Below, piece after piece: positions 17,974 through 27,000 of a stretch of DNA of 64,000 nt. Within the stretch, counting starts at the first letter, position 1. Each line of letters starts with the position of its first letter. The DNA is from Tumebacillus lacus (lineage in GTDB: Bacteria > Bacillota > Bacilli > Tumebacillales > Tumebacillaceae). The notes beneath the pieces were generated by a model that was not told where the DNA came from, made no database searches, and saw only the letters and a program-made list of their open reading frames with translations. The stretch spans positions 1 to 64,000 of the forward strand of contig NZ_JAPMLT010000014.1 in NCBI RefSeq assembly GCF_026410385.1. The letters run 5' to 3'. The position numbers and the translations under genes are program-made.

Positions 17974-20001
17974 ATGGCATACATCGCCCTTTACCGCGAA
18001 TGGCGACCCCAACTTTTTCGTGATATCGCCGGGCAAGAACATGTGACGCGCACGTTGCAAAATGCGTTGCGTCAACATCGTTTTGCCCATGCGTACCTGT
18101 TCAACGGTCCGCGCGGCACCGGCAAGACGTCGGCGGCGAGGGTACTCGCCAAAGCGATCAACTGTGAAAACGGTCCGGCCGAGGAGCCGTGCAACGAGTG
18201 CCCGGCCTGCATCGGCATCACCAAAGGCACGATCATGGACGTGATGGAGATCGACGCCGCGTCGAACCGGGGCGTGGACGAGATTCGCGACCTGCGGGAC
18301 AAGGTCAAATTTGCCCCGACTGAGGTGCGGTCGAAAGTCTACATCATCGACGAGGTGCACATGCTGACGACGGAGGCTTTCAACGCGTTGCTCAAAACGC
18401 TGGAAGAGCCGCCGAGCCATGTCATGTTCATCCTCGCGACCACCGAGCCGCACAAGTTGCCGGCGACGATCATCTCGCGTTGCCAGCGCTTCGATTTTCG
18501 CCGGATCACGGGACGTGCGATCGTCGACCATCTGCGCCACATCGCCGATGAAAAAGGTGTCATCGTCGAAGAGGATGCGCTCTGGCTGGTCGCTCGGGCG
18601 GCAGAAGGCGGGATGCGCGACGCGCTCTCGATCTTTGACCAAGTGATCTCCTTTGGCGGCGATCAAGTGCGCGCGGAGGACATCATCTCGATGGTCGGCG
18701 CGATCGGCGCGGACGTACTGGCCAAAATCGCCCGCGGCATCTGCGAGCGGCAACCGGCTGCGGTGCTGGGCGAGATCGGGGACCTCATCGACAAAGGCAA
18801 GGACGTGGGGCAACTGCTCCACGATCTGGTGACCTATTTCCGCGATCTGCTCATGCAAAAGACGGTGCCTCATCTGGAAGAGGTGCAAGATCGCGCCAAC
18901 TACGACCGCGAGTTTGCCGAGGTGGCGGACATGTATGAGACGGGCGTGTTGACGCGGATCATCGAACAGATGACGCAGGTGCAAAATGAATTGAAGTGGC
19001 AGTCGCAAGGGCGGCTGTTATTGGAAATGCTGATGGTGCGGCTGTGCAAAGCGCAGTCGATCGACCCGGAAGATATGCTGGAGCGGCTGGAGCAACTCGA
19101 AAGCAAGCTGTCCGGCGGTCTGCCGGGCGGTGGATTCCCGCCGTCGCCCGCGCCGCAGCAGGCCGGCTTTGGCGGGGCACCGGCATCGCCGGATCTGCTG
19201 CGCCGCCTGCAAGATCTGGAGCAAAAGCTCGCCTCCGCGCTGGCGGCAGGAGCGGTGGCGCCGAATGCGCGGCCGCAGCAGGCGAACGCTCCGGCACCAG
19301 GTCAAGGCGGCGGGATGCGCTCGGTCGGCGAGGTGATGCAACCGCCGCCGATCGACGGTCCGCCAAGCCGCGTGAACGCCGCGCTGGCACCCGCTCCTCA
19401 CCGCGAGGAGCAGCCGCGCACGGTGATTCCGCCGGCCAATCTGCCGCCGTTGCCTGCGTCCGCTCCGACGGGCGGCGGGGCTCCTGCTCCGCGTCCGGCT
19501 GCGGCTCCGGCCGTGTCGGGCGGCGGCGGCTCCTCGCTGGCGAAGATCGTCACGAGCCCCGACCCGGATGCGTTTGCCCGCGTGCAGCAGTTCTGGCCGC
19601 GCGTGCTCGACGAGGTCAAGCAGCGCAAGATCACGGCGCAGGCGTGGCTGTTGGCCGGCAAGCCGGTCGCTGTCGACAACGGCTACATCGTGGTGGCGTT
19701 CACCTCGCAGATCCACGCGGAGACGATCATGAAGCCGATCCACCGCGAGATCATCGAGCCGGTGTTCACCCAGTTGATGAACGGCGTGCCGCATCAACTG
19801 TTTGCCGTGATGGAATCCGAGTGGATGCGGTTCCAACCGACCATCGGGGCGAGCGGCACAGGCCCCTCCCCGAGCGCCGACGGCGGCGACAACAACGAGG
19901 CAACATCGACCGAGGCAACTGCTGCGGCACCTGAACGGGACGAGCTGGTGGAAAAGGCGAAGTTCTTGTTTGGTTCCGAGCATGTCGAAGTCGTTGAATG
20001 A
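17974..20001 (+). CDS. dnaX: DNA polymerase III subunit gamma/tau
   Basis: A 675-residue clamp-loader ATPase. Walker A GPRGTGKT (45-52), zinc-binding cysteines (Cys64, 73, 76, 79), Walker B with DEVHML, and the sensor 1 arginine finger region (PATIISRCQRFDF) are intact. Residues about 365-520 form a Pro/Ala/Gly-rich linker, much of it low complexity, before a C-terminal tau-like domain (about 525-625; VLDEVKQRKITAQAWL). No A-rich slippery sequence was found near the end of the ATPase part, so a shorter gamma form by frameshift is not indicated. Heads the dnaX-ybaB-recR group. Confidence 0.96.
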   Translation: MAYIALYREWRPQLFRDIAGQEHVTRTLQNALRQHRFAHAYLFNGPRGTGKTSAARVLAKAINCENGPAEEPCNECPACIGITKGTIMDVMEIDAASNRGVDEIRDLRDKVKFAPTEVRSKVYIIDEVHMLTTEAFNALLKTLEEPPSHVMFILATTEPHKLPATIISRCQRFDFRRITGRAIVDHLRHIADEKGVIVEEDALWLVARAAEGGMRDALSIFDQVISFGGDQVRAEDIISMVGAIGADVLAKIARGICERQPAAVLGEIGDLIDKGKDVGQLLHDLVTYFRDLLMQKTVPHLEEVQDRANYDREFAEVADMYETGVLTRIIEQMTQVQNELKWQSQGRLLLEMLMVRLCKAQSIDPEDMLERLEQLESKLSGGLPGGGFPPSPAPQQAGFGGAPASPDLLRRLQDLEQKLASALAAGAVAPNARPQQANAPAPGQGGGMRSVGEVMQPPPIDGPPSRVNAALAPAPHREEQPRTVIPPANLPPLPASAPTGGGAPAPRPAAAPAVSGGGGSSLAKIVTSPDPDAFARVQQFWPRVLDEVKQRKITAQAWLLAGKPVAVDNGYIVVAFTSQIHAETIMKPIHREIIEPVFTQLMNGVPHQLFAVMESEWMRFQPTIGASGTGPSPSADGGDNNEATSTEATAAAPERDELVEKAKFLFGSEHVEVVE

Positions 20002-20042
20002 CATATCCTATAGCATCGAGTCTAAGAACGAGGTGACCATTG

Positions 20043-20354
20043 ATGAAAAACATGCAAAACCTGATGAAGCAAGCACAAAAAATGCAAGCTCAAATGATGA
20101 AAGCGCAAGAAGAGCTCGGCACCAGAACGGTGGAAGGCACTGCGGGCGGCGGTGTGGTAACCGTCGTCGTGTCCGGACACAAAAACGTGCAATCGGTCAC
20201 GATCAAACCGGAAGCGGTAGACCCGGACGACATCGAAATGCTCCAGGACCTGATCCTCTCGGCTGTCAACGACGCGATGAAAAAAGCGGACGAAATGACG
20301 GCGAACGAGATGGGCAAGTACACCAAGGGCATGAACATGCCGGGCCTGTTCTAA
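20043..20354 (+). CDS. ybaB: YbaB/EbfC family nucleoid-associated protein
   Basis: A 103-residue protein with the charged N-terminal helix rich in Met/Gln ([19 protein letters not shown]), the central [17 protein letters not shown] beta segment and [20 protein letters not shown], as in YaaK/YbaB, which binds DNA as a dimer. ATG 20043 is preceded by gaggtga. Lies between dnaX and recR as in most bacteria. Confidence 0.95.
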   Translation: MKNMQNLMKQAQKMQAQMMKAQEELGTRTVEGTAGGGVVTVVVSGHKNVQSVTIKPEAVDPDDIEMLQDLILSAVNDAMKKADEMTANEMGKYTKGMNMPGLF

Positions 20355-20360
20355 ACGGAC

Positions 20361-20966
20361 ATGTTGCATTACCCGGAACCGATATCCAATCTGGTCGACG
20401 GATTTTCCCGTCTGCCCGGCATCGGCCCGAAAACCGCCCAGCGATTGGCGTTTCACGTGCTGTCGATGAAAGAGGATGACGTGATGGATCTGGCCAAGGC
20501 GCTCGTCAACGCCAAACGTCACCTCCACCACTGCTCCGTCTGCTGCAACATCACCGACGTCGACCCGTGCCGCATCTGCAACGACCAGAGCCGCCGCCGC
20601 GACATCCTGTGCGTGGTGCAGGAGGCCAAAGATGTGATCGCGATGGAGAAGACCCGCGAGTTTAACGGGCTCTACCACGTGCTGCAAGGCGCCATCTCGC
20701 CCATCGAAGGCATCGGCCCGGATCAGATTCGCATCGCCGAGCTGCTCCGCCGTCTGCAAGACCCGGAGATCGAGGTCGACGAGATCATCATGGCGACCAA
20801 TCCGACCATAGAAGGCGAAGCGACGGCGATGTACCTGTCCCGTCTGCTCAAGCCGGTCGGCATCAAAGTCACCCGCATCGCGGCCGGTCTCCCGGTCGGC
20901 GGGGATCTGGAGTATGCCGACGAGGTGACGCTGTCCAAGGCGCTCGAAGGCCGACGCGAGATCTAG
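20361..20966 (+). CDS. recR: Recombination mediator protein RecR
   Basis: A 201-residue RecR, which with RecF/RecO loads RecA at single-strand gaps. HhH motif ([15 protein letters not shown]), four-cysteine zinc finger ([16 protein letters not shown]), Toprim domain ([15 protein letters not shown], then [15 protein letters not shown]) and a C-terminal [20 protein letters not shown] segment are complete. Starts 6 nt after ybaB and is probably cotranscribed. Confidence 0.97.
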   Translation: MLHYPEPISNLVDGFSRLPGIGPKTAQRLAFHVLSMKEDDVMDLAKALVNAKRHLHHCSVCCNITDVDPCRICNDQSRRRDILCVVQEAKDVIAMEKTREFNGLYHVLQGAISPIEGIGPDQIRIAELLRRLQDPEIEVDEIIMATNPTIEGEATAMYLSRLLKPVGIKVTRIAAGLPVGGDLEYADEVTLSKALEGRREI

Positions 20967-20969
20967 ACG

Positions 20970-21005
20970 GAGCCTGTTCCCATTTTGGAGAACAGGCTCT
21001 TTTTG
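20970..21005 (+). terminator. Intrinsic terminator after recR
   Basis: gagcctgttc (20970-20979) pairs with gaacaggctc (20990-20999), followed by TTTTTT. Confidence 0.93.
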
Positions 21006-21078
21006 TCATGTTTTCCGGACAGCCCCTATATACTTCTACTACTCATGCACGCGAGAGAAAGAGTGAGGGGGCGGCAAC

Positions 21079-21372
21079 ATGGCGACACCGAATCAAAAGA
21101 AATGGAAGCAGTTTGCCGACTGGCTGCGCGGACGGCAGACGGTGGATCGAGAGCTGACCGAAGAGGAAAAACTGAAAGCGGAGATCGATGCGGCTCAAAA
21201 AGAGTGGAAGATCGCCCGGGAGCATATCAACTATGTGTCCGATCCCGAGCTGATCGACCACGCCATCTTTTCCCTGGAAGCAGCGGAGAGAAAATACGGC
21301 TATCTGCTGCGGCAAGCGAAAAAACGCCATGCGCAAAAACAGGCGGTGGAGTTGGAAAAAACGGTCGGATAA
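21079..21372 (+). CDS. yaaL: YaaL family protein (DUF2508)
   Basis: A 97-residue, highly charged helical protein. EEEKLKAEIDAAQKEWKIA followed by YVSDPELIDHAIFSLEAAER matches the YaaL/DUF2508 family of spore formers, found between recR and bofA. Function unknown. Start ATG 21079 follows gaggggg. Confidence 0.88.
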   Translation: MATPNQKKWKQFADWLRGRQTVDRELTEEEKLKAEIDAAQKEWKIAREHINYVSDPELIDHAIFSLEAAERKYGYLLRQAKKRHAQKQAVELEKTVG

Positions 21373-21398
21373 AAGACTGTCAATTCATGAATGAATAA

Positions 21399-21479
21399 GG
21401 ACGACCTCTGTTGAAATTAAAAAGGTTGTCCATTTTCATGAAAGTATTGTTAATCTTGTCAGACAAGTAAGAACAATAC
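21399..21479. repeat. Two inverted repeats after yaaL
   Basis: First, ggacgacct (21399-21407) with aggttgtcc (21423-21431), followed by a weak T-run, may terminate yaaL. Second, gtattgtt then cttg (from about 21444) mirrors caag then aacaatac (to about 21479). It is symmetric enough to be an operator or second terminator. Confidence 0.5.
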
Positions 21480-21549
21480 GATTGATTTAGCAGAACTCCA
21501 CTTTTTCACAAAATGGATACATTTTACTGTGCATAAATCGGATGATTTC

Positions 21550-21558
21550 TGCTATACT
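21550..21558 (+). promoter_or_regulatory. Extended -10 promoter upstream of bofA
   Basis: TGCTATACT (21550-21558) is an extended -10 element. A poor -35 (TGCATA, about 21530) is possible. It would drive the transcript ending at the terminator at 21636-21667. Confidence 0.5.
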
Positions 21559-21564
21559 AGAAAG

Positions 21565-21667
21565 TAACCAACCAAAGTTTAACATTTTGGATGGCCTCCC
21601 AGGGCGAAGACGGGGACGTTTTCGCTCCATTGAGCCGGTGACTGATACGCAGTCGCCGCTTTTTTTT
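21565..21667 (+). ncRNA. Candidate small RNA or leader, about 100 nt
   Basis: From the predicted start near 21565 the RNA would contain a 10-bp hairpin, gggcgaagac (21602-21611) with gttttcgctc (21618-21627), then a 9-bp terminator hairpin (21636-21644 with 21650-21658) and a run of Ts. No start codon with a ribosome site lies inside. It ends about 63 nt before bofA. It is either an independent sRNA or an attenuator leader of bofA. I do not recognise a known riboswitch in it. Confidence 0.45.
21636..21667 (+). terminator. Intrinsic terminator upstream of bofA
   Basis: cggtgactg-type stem 21636-21644 pairs with 21650-21658, loop of 5, followed by eight to nine Ts. Confidence 0.85.
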
Positions 21668-21729
21668 GCTATCATACCTGCCTTTTCCGTCACATAGAGT
21701 AGTGATAGGACAAGGAGGGGGAACGTGTC

Positions 21730-21999
21730 ATGTCAGCTTGGCAAGTGATCGGTATCTTAGTCGGCACGGTGGTGCTGATCTACATGGTGTCGCAGTTTTT
21801 GCGGGAGCCGGGACGCGCGTTGTTCGGCTTGTTGCGCGGGATGATCGTCGGCGTGGTCGCGCTGTTTTTGATCAATCTGGTCGGCGCATCGTTTGGATTT
21901 CACATCGGGTTGAATCTGGTGACGGCGTTGACAGCGGGCATTCTCGGTCTGCCGGGGGTGGCGGCGTTGGTCGTCATTCAGCTGTGGTTCATCGGATGA
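21730..21999 (+). CDS. bofA: Pro-sigma-K processing inhibitor BofA
   Basis: An 89-residue membrane protein with hydrophobic helices and the BofA C-terminal signature (HIGLNLVTALTAGILGLPGV). In B. subtilis BofA sits in the outer forespore membrane and holds the SpoIVFB protease inactive until the forespore signals, delaying sigma-K activation. Start ATG 21730 follows aaggagggg. Its place after recR-yaaL is conserved. Confidence 0.93.
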   Translation: MSAWQVIGILVGTVVLIYMVSQFLREPGRALFGLLRGMIVGVVALFLINLVGASFGFHIGLNLVTALTAGILGLPGVAALVVIQLWFIG

Positions 22000-22010
22000 C
22001 TGATAAACAG

Positions 22011-22059
22011 AAAAAACGCCTGTTCACAACTCATGGTGAGTTGCGCACAGGCGTTTTTT
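22011..22059. terminator. Bidirectional terminator between bofA and the SMR-like gene
   Basis: aaaaaacgcctgt (22011-22023) pairs with acaggcgtttttt (22047-22059); an inner caactca/tgagttg extends the stem. It serves both convergent genes and touches the stop of the minus-strand gene. Confidence 0.92.
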
Positions 22060-22406
22060 TATTCCAGCGTGATCAGGTACACGCCGGCGAGTATCACCGC
22101 AGCACCGATCCAACGGGTGGTGGGGATGGTCTCGGAGAAGATCAGCCAGGCGACGAAGATGCCGATCACGTAGGCGAGGCTCTGCATCGGGTAGACGACG
22201 GAGAGCTTGCCGTTGTTGAGGATGACCAGCCAGATGCCGGTGGCGATGACGTACATGAAGCCGCCGATGTAGACGCCAGGTGACGTGATCACGTTCAGCA
22301 CGGTCATGCCGTTCATGTTTTGCAGGGCGTTTTTCCAGACGATCTGGCCGCCTGCGAGCAAGAGGATGTTGACGAGGAGCAGGCCGTAGAGGACAAATTT
22401 ACTCAT
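22059..22406 (-). CDS. SMR/EamA-like four-helix transporter subunit
   Basis: A 115-residue protein with four hydrophobic helices, ending ARWIGAAVILAGVYLI-like (TTRWIGAAVILAGVYLITLE), typical of the small multidrug resistance/DMT fold and of ArnE/F-like flippases of undecaprenyl-phosphate sugars. It is the last gene of a minus-strand trio behind a GT2 and a DUF2304 protein and overlaps the latter by 8 nt. That context makes a lipid-linked sugar flippase more likely than a drug exporter. Confidence 0.75.
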   Translation of the reverse strand: MSKFVLYGLLLVNILLLAGGQIVWKNALQNMNGMTVLNVITSPGVYIGGFMYVIATGIWLVILNNGKLSVVYPMQSLAYVIGIFVAWLIFSETIPTTRWIGAAVILAGVYLITLE

Positions 22407-22785
22407 GCAGGGCGGTCTCCTTTTCGTGCGGCTGTGCGGCGTGTTCGCGCTGTTGGTAGATCGCCAGCTCTTGGGTGAGGCGCACGACGCGGTCGGAGAG
22501 CTTGGAGATGACCATCGTCAGGTGCAGGAGATAGGCGAAGACGAACAGGAGCGCGATCAGGAACAGAAGCGACGGCGCGTAGTAGATGCCGAGCAGGTAG
22601 GCGAGGCTGTCCAGCCAATGCGAGCGCACGGAGACGACGACGATGACGAGGCCGAGCAGGAGCCACATCAGCGAGTATTGTTCGCGCAGTTTGCGTTTTC
22701 GCACTTGGGAGAGCACGAACCAGACGAAGGCGAGCGAAAACAGGATCGACAGCGCGTAGATGATCGGGGTGTCAAAGATGGTCAA
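22399..22785 (-). CDS. DUF2304 membrane protein
   Basis: A 128-residue protein with three hydrophobic helices (ALSILFSLAFVWFVLSQVRK, MWLLLGLVIVVVSVR, LLFLIALLFVFAYLLHLTMV) and a C-terminal coiled-coil tail (VVRLTQELAIYQQRE). The pattern fits DUF2304, found next to polyprenyl-phosphate GT2 enzymes. Likely a partner of that enzyme in the membrane; direct function unknown. Confidence 0.8.
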   Translation of the reverse strand: MTIFDTPIIYALSILFSLAFVWFVLSQVRKRKLREQYSLMWLLLGLVIVVVSVRSHWLDSLAYLLGIYYAPSLLFLIALLFVFAYLLHLTMVISKLSDRVVRLTQELAIYQQREHAAQPHEKETALHE

Positions 22786-22799
22786 CGAGTGGTCCTCCT

Positions 22800-23510
22800 T
22801 TATCGCGTCGCGGAGATCAGGACGGCGAGGCCGACTTTGATCATGTAGTAGGCCGATTTGATCGGCGTGATCGAGGACGTGCCGGCCTGCCGCTCGCTCA
22901 TCTCGACGGAGACCTCTTGGAAGGTCAGGCCGCGACGGGCGATGTGGACGAGCACCTCGACCTCGGGATAGTCGACCGGGTAGTACTCGGCGAACATCCG
23001 GATGACGCGCCGGTCGGCCGCCCGGAAGCCGGAGGTCGGGTCTTTGACGGTGTGTTTGGTAACGAGCCGGATCAGGCTCGAGAAAAAGATCATGCCGATG
23101 CGGCGCATCGCAGACGAGCGGTACGCCGTTTTTTCCACGTAGCGCGACCCGACGACAAAGTGGGACTCGCCGCGCAGGATCGGCTCGATCACCGTCGGGA
23201 TGTCGTGCGGGTTGTGCTGGCCGTCGGCGTCGATCTGCAAGGCGATGTCGTATTGGTTTTTATGTGCATAGAGGTAGCCGGTCTGCATCGCGCCGCCGAT
23301 GCCGAGGTTGAACGGCAGATCGATGACGGCCGTCGCTCCCGCAGCCCGCGCCACGCGCACGGTGGCGTCCTTGGAGCCGTCGTTGACGACGACGGTGTCG
23401 ATGTGAAGACCGGTGTCTGCCGCGACCGCTTGGATGCGCCGGATGACGTTCGCGATGCTGCCCTCTTCGTTGTAGGCCGGTATGATCACGAGAACTTTCG
23501 GTTGGTTCAT
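22800..23510 (-). CDS. GT2 glycosyltransferase (polyprenyl-phosphate sugar synthase type)
   Basis: A 236-residue GT-A enzyme of the DPM1-like group. IIPAYNEEGSIANVI, VVNDGSKDAT, the metal-binding DADGQHNP and VVGSRYVEKTAYRSSAMRR-type region are present. There is no transmembrane pair at the C terminus, so the DUF2304 and SMR-like partners presumably supply membrane attachment and flipping. Probable reaction: nucleotide sugar plus undecaprenyl phosphate to undecaprenyl-P-sugar. First gene of the trio. Confidence 0.85.
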   Translation of the reverse strand: MNQPKVLVIIPAYNEEGSIANVIRRIQAVAADTGLHIDTVVVNDGSKDATVRVARAAGATAVIDLPFNLGIGGAMQTGYLYAHKNQYDIALQIDADGQHNPHDIPTVIEPILRGESHFVVGSRYVEKTAYRSSAMRRIGMIFFSSLIRLVTKHTVKDPTSGFRAADRRVIRMFAEYYPVDYPEVEVLVHIARRGLTFQEVSVEMSERQAGTSSITPIKSAYYMIKVGLAVLISATR

Positions 23511-23638
23511 GTCCGTCCGCCTTTACGAGTAGTCTTGTACTTTCCAGTATATCTATAACTCTCATATTTTAACGAACGAGAGAGGAACTGTCGAGACGGC
23601 TCTCCTCACACTTTTCCAAAAGGGCGCATATCCAGAAC

Positions 23639-23666
23639 GTATAAAATTCTCTGAATTTGTTATACT
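23639..23666 (+). promoter_or_regulatory. Possible forespore (sigma-F/G) promoter of csfB
   Basis: GTATA (23639-23643), 14-nt spacer, then TGTTATACT (23658-23666), which fits the sigma-F -10 pattern GGnnAnAnT except for its first base. The spacer is a little short. The same bases form a sigma-A extended -10 (TGTTATACT), so the assignment rests mainly on the known forespore expression of csfB. Confidence 0.35.
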
Positions 23667-23709
23667 GGGTTGATAGACAAGTCCGGATGGGAAAGGAGCG
23701 TGTGGCAGG

Positions 23710-23907
23710 ATGGAAGAACAACAGCAAGGGCAACAAGGCGGCGCGTGCATGATCTGCTGCGAGCAGAAGGTGGAAGGGATTCAGATCCTCACGCAGTTTC
23801 TCTGCCACGAGTGCGAGCGGGAGATCGTCAAGACGGATGTGGAAGATGAGCGGTACGCCTACTACATCGACCGGATGAAGCGCATCTGGCTGGAGGCGAT
23901 TTCTTGA
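23710..23907 (+). CDS. csfB: Anti-sigma-G factor Gin
   Basis: A 65-residue zinc protein. Two cysteine pairs (CMICC and CHEC) lie in the order of CsfB/Gin of B. subtilis, and ERYAYYIDRMKRIW matches the family C terminus. Gin is made in the forespore under sigma-F, binds sigma-G and prevents its early activity; it also blocks sigma-E there. Start ATG 23710 follows gaaaggag. Confidence 0.9.
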   Translation: MEEQQQGQQGGACMICCEQKVEGIQILTQFLCHECEREIVKTDVEDERYAYYIDRMKRIWLEAIS

Positions 23908-23915
23908 GGAGGAGG

Positions 23916-23951
23916 GAGCTTGGGGCGAGTGCCCGGGGCTCTCTTTTTTTT
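23916..23951 (+). terminator. Intrinsic terminator after csfB
   Basis: gagcttggggc (23916-23926) pairs with gcccggggctc (23931-23941) with one G-G mismatch and two G-U pairs, followed by a T8 run. Confidence 0.85.
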
Positions 23952-24061
23952 GTATGGTGTTGTCTTACATAAAAGTGTCATAATCTCGTAGATTTGCCGC
24001 TATGCTTTATGCCGATAAAGAAAGTAAAATAGAAGGCGAACAAACAGGGGAGGAATCCGCC

Positions 24062-27000
24062 TTGAAAGCATTGACGAAATTTTCGATGAAGAATGTGGGT
24101 TTGATTTTTATCGCCATTCTTCTGGTATTTGGCGGCGGGCTGTACTCCGTTTCGAAGATGAAGATGGAAAGTCTGCCGAACGTCGACGTGCCGTATCTCA
24201 ACGTGTACGTCGTCTATCCGGGCGCGACGCCCGATCAAGTGTTGGAGGATATCGCGAAGCCGCTGGAAAGTCAGTTGTCGGGGCTGAAGGGATTGAAAAA
24301 TCTCTACGTTACGTCGGCGAACAACTACGGCAACGTGTTTTTGGAATTTGAAATGAGCAAGAAGATGGACGAGGCGGAAGCGGACGTCAACGCGGCGCTC
24401 GCCAAAGTGCGTCTGCCGGAGACGGCGCAAAAGCCGGAGGTTCATCAGCAAGGTCCGTCGGCCGACGATGTGTTTACGTTTGCCGTCGACGGCGGCGGTG
24501 CAGATCAAGCGGCGGTGCAACAGTTCCTGGAGGAAAAGGTCGAGCCGCAACTGGCGACCGTGCCCGGAGTGAGTTCGGTGGGCATCAACGGCACGGCGGA
24601 GAAAAAGCTGTTCGTGCGCATCGACCCGGACAAGCTCAAGGAGCACAACCTGACGCTTGAGAAAGTGAAACAGGCGTTGCTCGCCAACAACATCTCCGCT
24701 CCGACCGGGGAAGTGACGGTCGACGGGCGGACGATGAACGTGCAGGTCGGCAAGCAACTGACGTCGGTCGAAGATGTGAAAAACGTCAACCTGATCCTCG
24801 TCGAGCAAAACATGTCGGGGATGACCGACGCATTCCAGCAGGTCGGCGACGGGATGGGCCAACTCGGTCAGGCGGTCGGGCAGGTCGGACAAGCGGTCGG
24901 CCAACTCGGCGGCAGCGTCGGGTCGCTGGCGAAGTCGCAAGCCTTGATGCAACAGCAGATCCTGATCATGGGCGGCATCAATCAGGTGTCGCAACAGATG
25001 TTTGCGGATCAGATGCAGTTGAAAGAGCTGCAACTGAAAGAGCAGGCGAGCGCGATGAACTCGCAGGACCCAAAAGACGGGCAGACAGCGGGGCAGATCG
25101 TCGCTCTGGAAGCCAAGATCAAGGCGGAGCAAGCGAAGATCGCCGACCTGCAAGGTCAACTGACGCAGGTGCAACATGCGTTGCAAGCGGCGGGCGTGGA
25201 AACGCAGTCGTCGCTGCAGGTGCTCCAGCAAGGAGCACAGGCGAACGGCAGCGCGTCGCAGCAGGCAGCGGTGACAAAGCCGAATGCGGACAACGCGAAG
25301 GTCGCGCTGGAGCTAAAGACGCTCAAGCTCGGCGATGTGGCGGAGGTCACGTATGAGGTGGCGGACACCGGTTCCTACACCCGGCTGAACGCAAAGCCGG
25401 CCGTCACGGCCGGGATCGTCGCCAACGTGGGCGCGAACACGGTCGAGGTGGTCAACGGAGTCAAGGAGAAGCTCGCCGGGATCTCTCTGCCGGACGGGTA
25501 CGCGATCACGGAACTGCGCGACCAATCGACGGAGATCAAGAAATCGGTCAATTCGATGCTGCGGGAAGCGGTGTTTGGCGCGCTCTTGGCGGCGATTGTC
25601 ACGCTGATCTTCCTGCGCAACGTGCGGGCGACCGTCGTGGCGTTGCTGTCGATCCCGCTGTCGATCCTCGTGACGATGATCGTGATGAAGTGGATGGACT
25701 ACTCGCTGAACATGATGACGCTGGCCGGGATCGCGGTGGCGGTGGGGCGCGTGGTCGACGACTCGATTGTTGTCATCGAAAACCTCTACCGCCGCATCCA
25801 GACGTCGCACCCGGACGAGCGGGATGACCACTTTGTCCTCTCTGCGACGATGGAGGTGGCGCAGGCTATCACGTCGTCGACGGTGACGACGATTGCCGTC
25901 TTTGGCCCGCTGGCGTTCGTACCGGGGATCGTCGGCAAGTTTTTCGCTCCGTTTGCGTGGAGCGTGGTCATCGCATTGGCGTTCTCGCTGTTGATCGCGG
26001 TGACGGTGGTGCCGCTGATGTCGCGCCTGTTCCTGATGAACCTCAAGCCGGTCGAGCACAAGGAGAGCGGCCTGCAGCGCGGGTATCGCCGCTTGCTGAC
26101 TTGGTCGCTCGGGCATAAGACGATCGTGGTCGTCATCTGCCTGGCTTTGCTCGGCGGGACGGGGCTGCTCGTCCCGCAGGTGCCGGTCAACTTCTTCCCG
26201 AAGGAGGAGGTCAAATATTACTCCTTCCAAGCGGAACTGCCGATCGGATCGTCGATTGAAAAGGCGAACGAGGTGGCGATGAAAGTGGAGAAACTGGTGC
26301 AGGAAGCAGGGGCGACCGAAAATTACACGGCGACCGTCCGCCAAGGATCGGTGCGGATGCGGTTGACGATGAAGGAAGACTTTGACGCGCCGAAGTTTGA
26401 AGAGCTGCTGCGCGAGGGCACGAAAGATCTCGGCGAAGGCGTCGAGACGACGCTGACAGGCGTCGGCGGCACACCGGGCAGCGGCGGGGGCTTGTTCCTC
26501 GTGCTGAACGGGCCGGATCTGGAGTCGATGAAACGGGCGACCGATCTGATCAAGACGGAACTGGCCAAAGTCGACGGCTTGGCCGATGTGAGTTCGAACG
26601 TGGAAGGGGTGCGCCCGCAGGTGTCGATCGTCGTCGACGATGTGAAGGCGGCGGAGCGCGGTCTGAACACGGCGTTGATCATGGGCGCGGTCCGGGACAT
26701 GATCAGCGGTTCGACGGCGACCAACGTGCTGATCGAAGGCAAGACGACGGCGCTCAACCTCGGCCTGCGGGTCGATGAGTTGAACTCGCTGGACAAGCTC
26801 GCCGAGCAGAAGATCACGAGCGTGACCGGCGAGGAAGTGGTGCTGGGCGACGTGGCGAAAGTCGAGATGAAAAACGGCGCGACGTCGATCCAGCGTCTGA
26901 ACCAGCAGGAGTATGTGTCGATCTCCGGCAAATTCACCTCTCAGAACTCGTCGGGCATTCAAAGCGAGGTCGAGAAGGTGATGGAAGCGATCAAAGGGCA

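Noticed and set aside
17974-20001. Programmed frameshift in dnaX giving a gamma form
   Set aside because: No A-rich slippery heptamer with a downstream stem was found near the end of the ATPase part.
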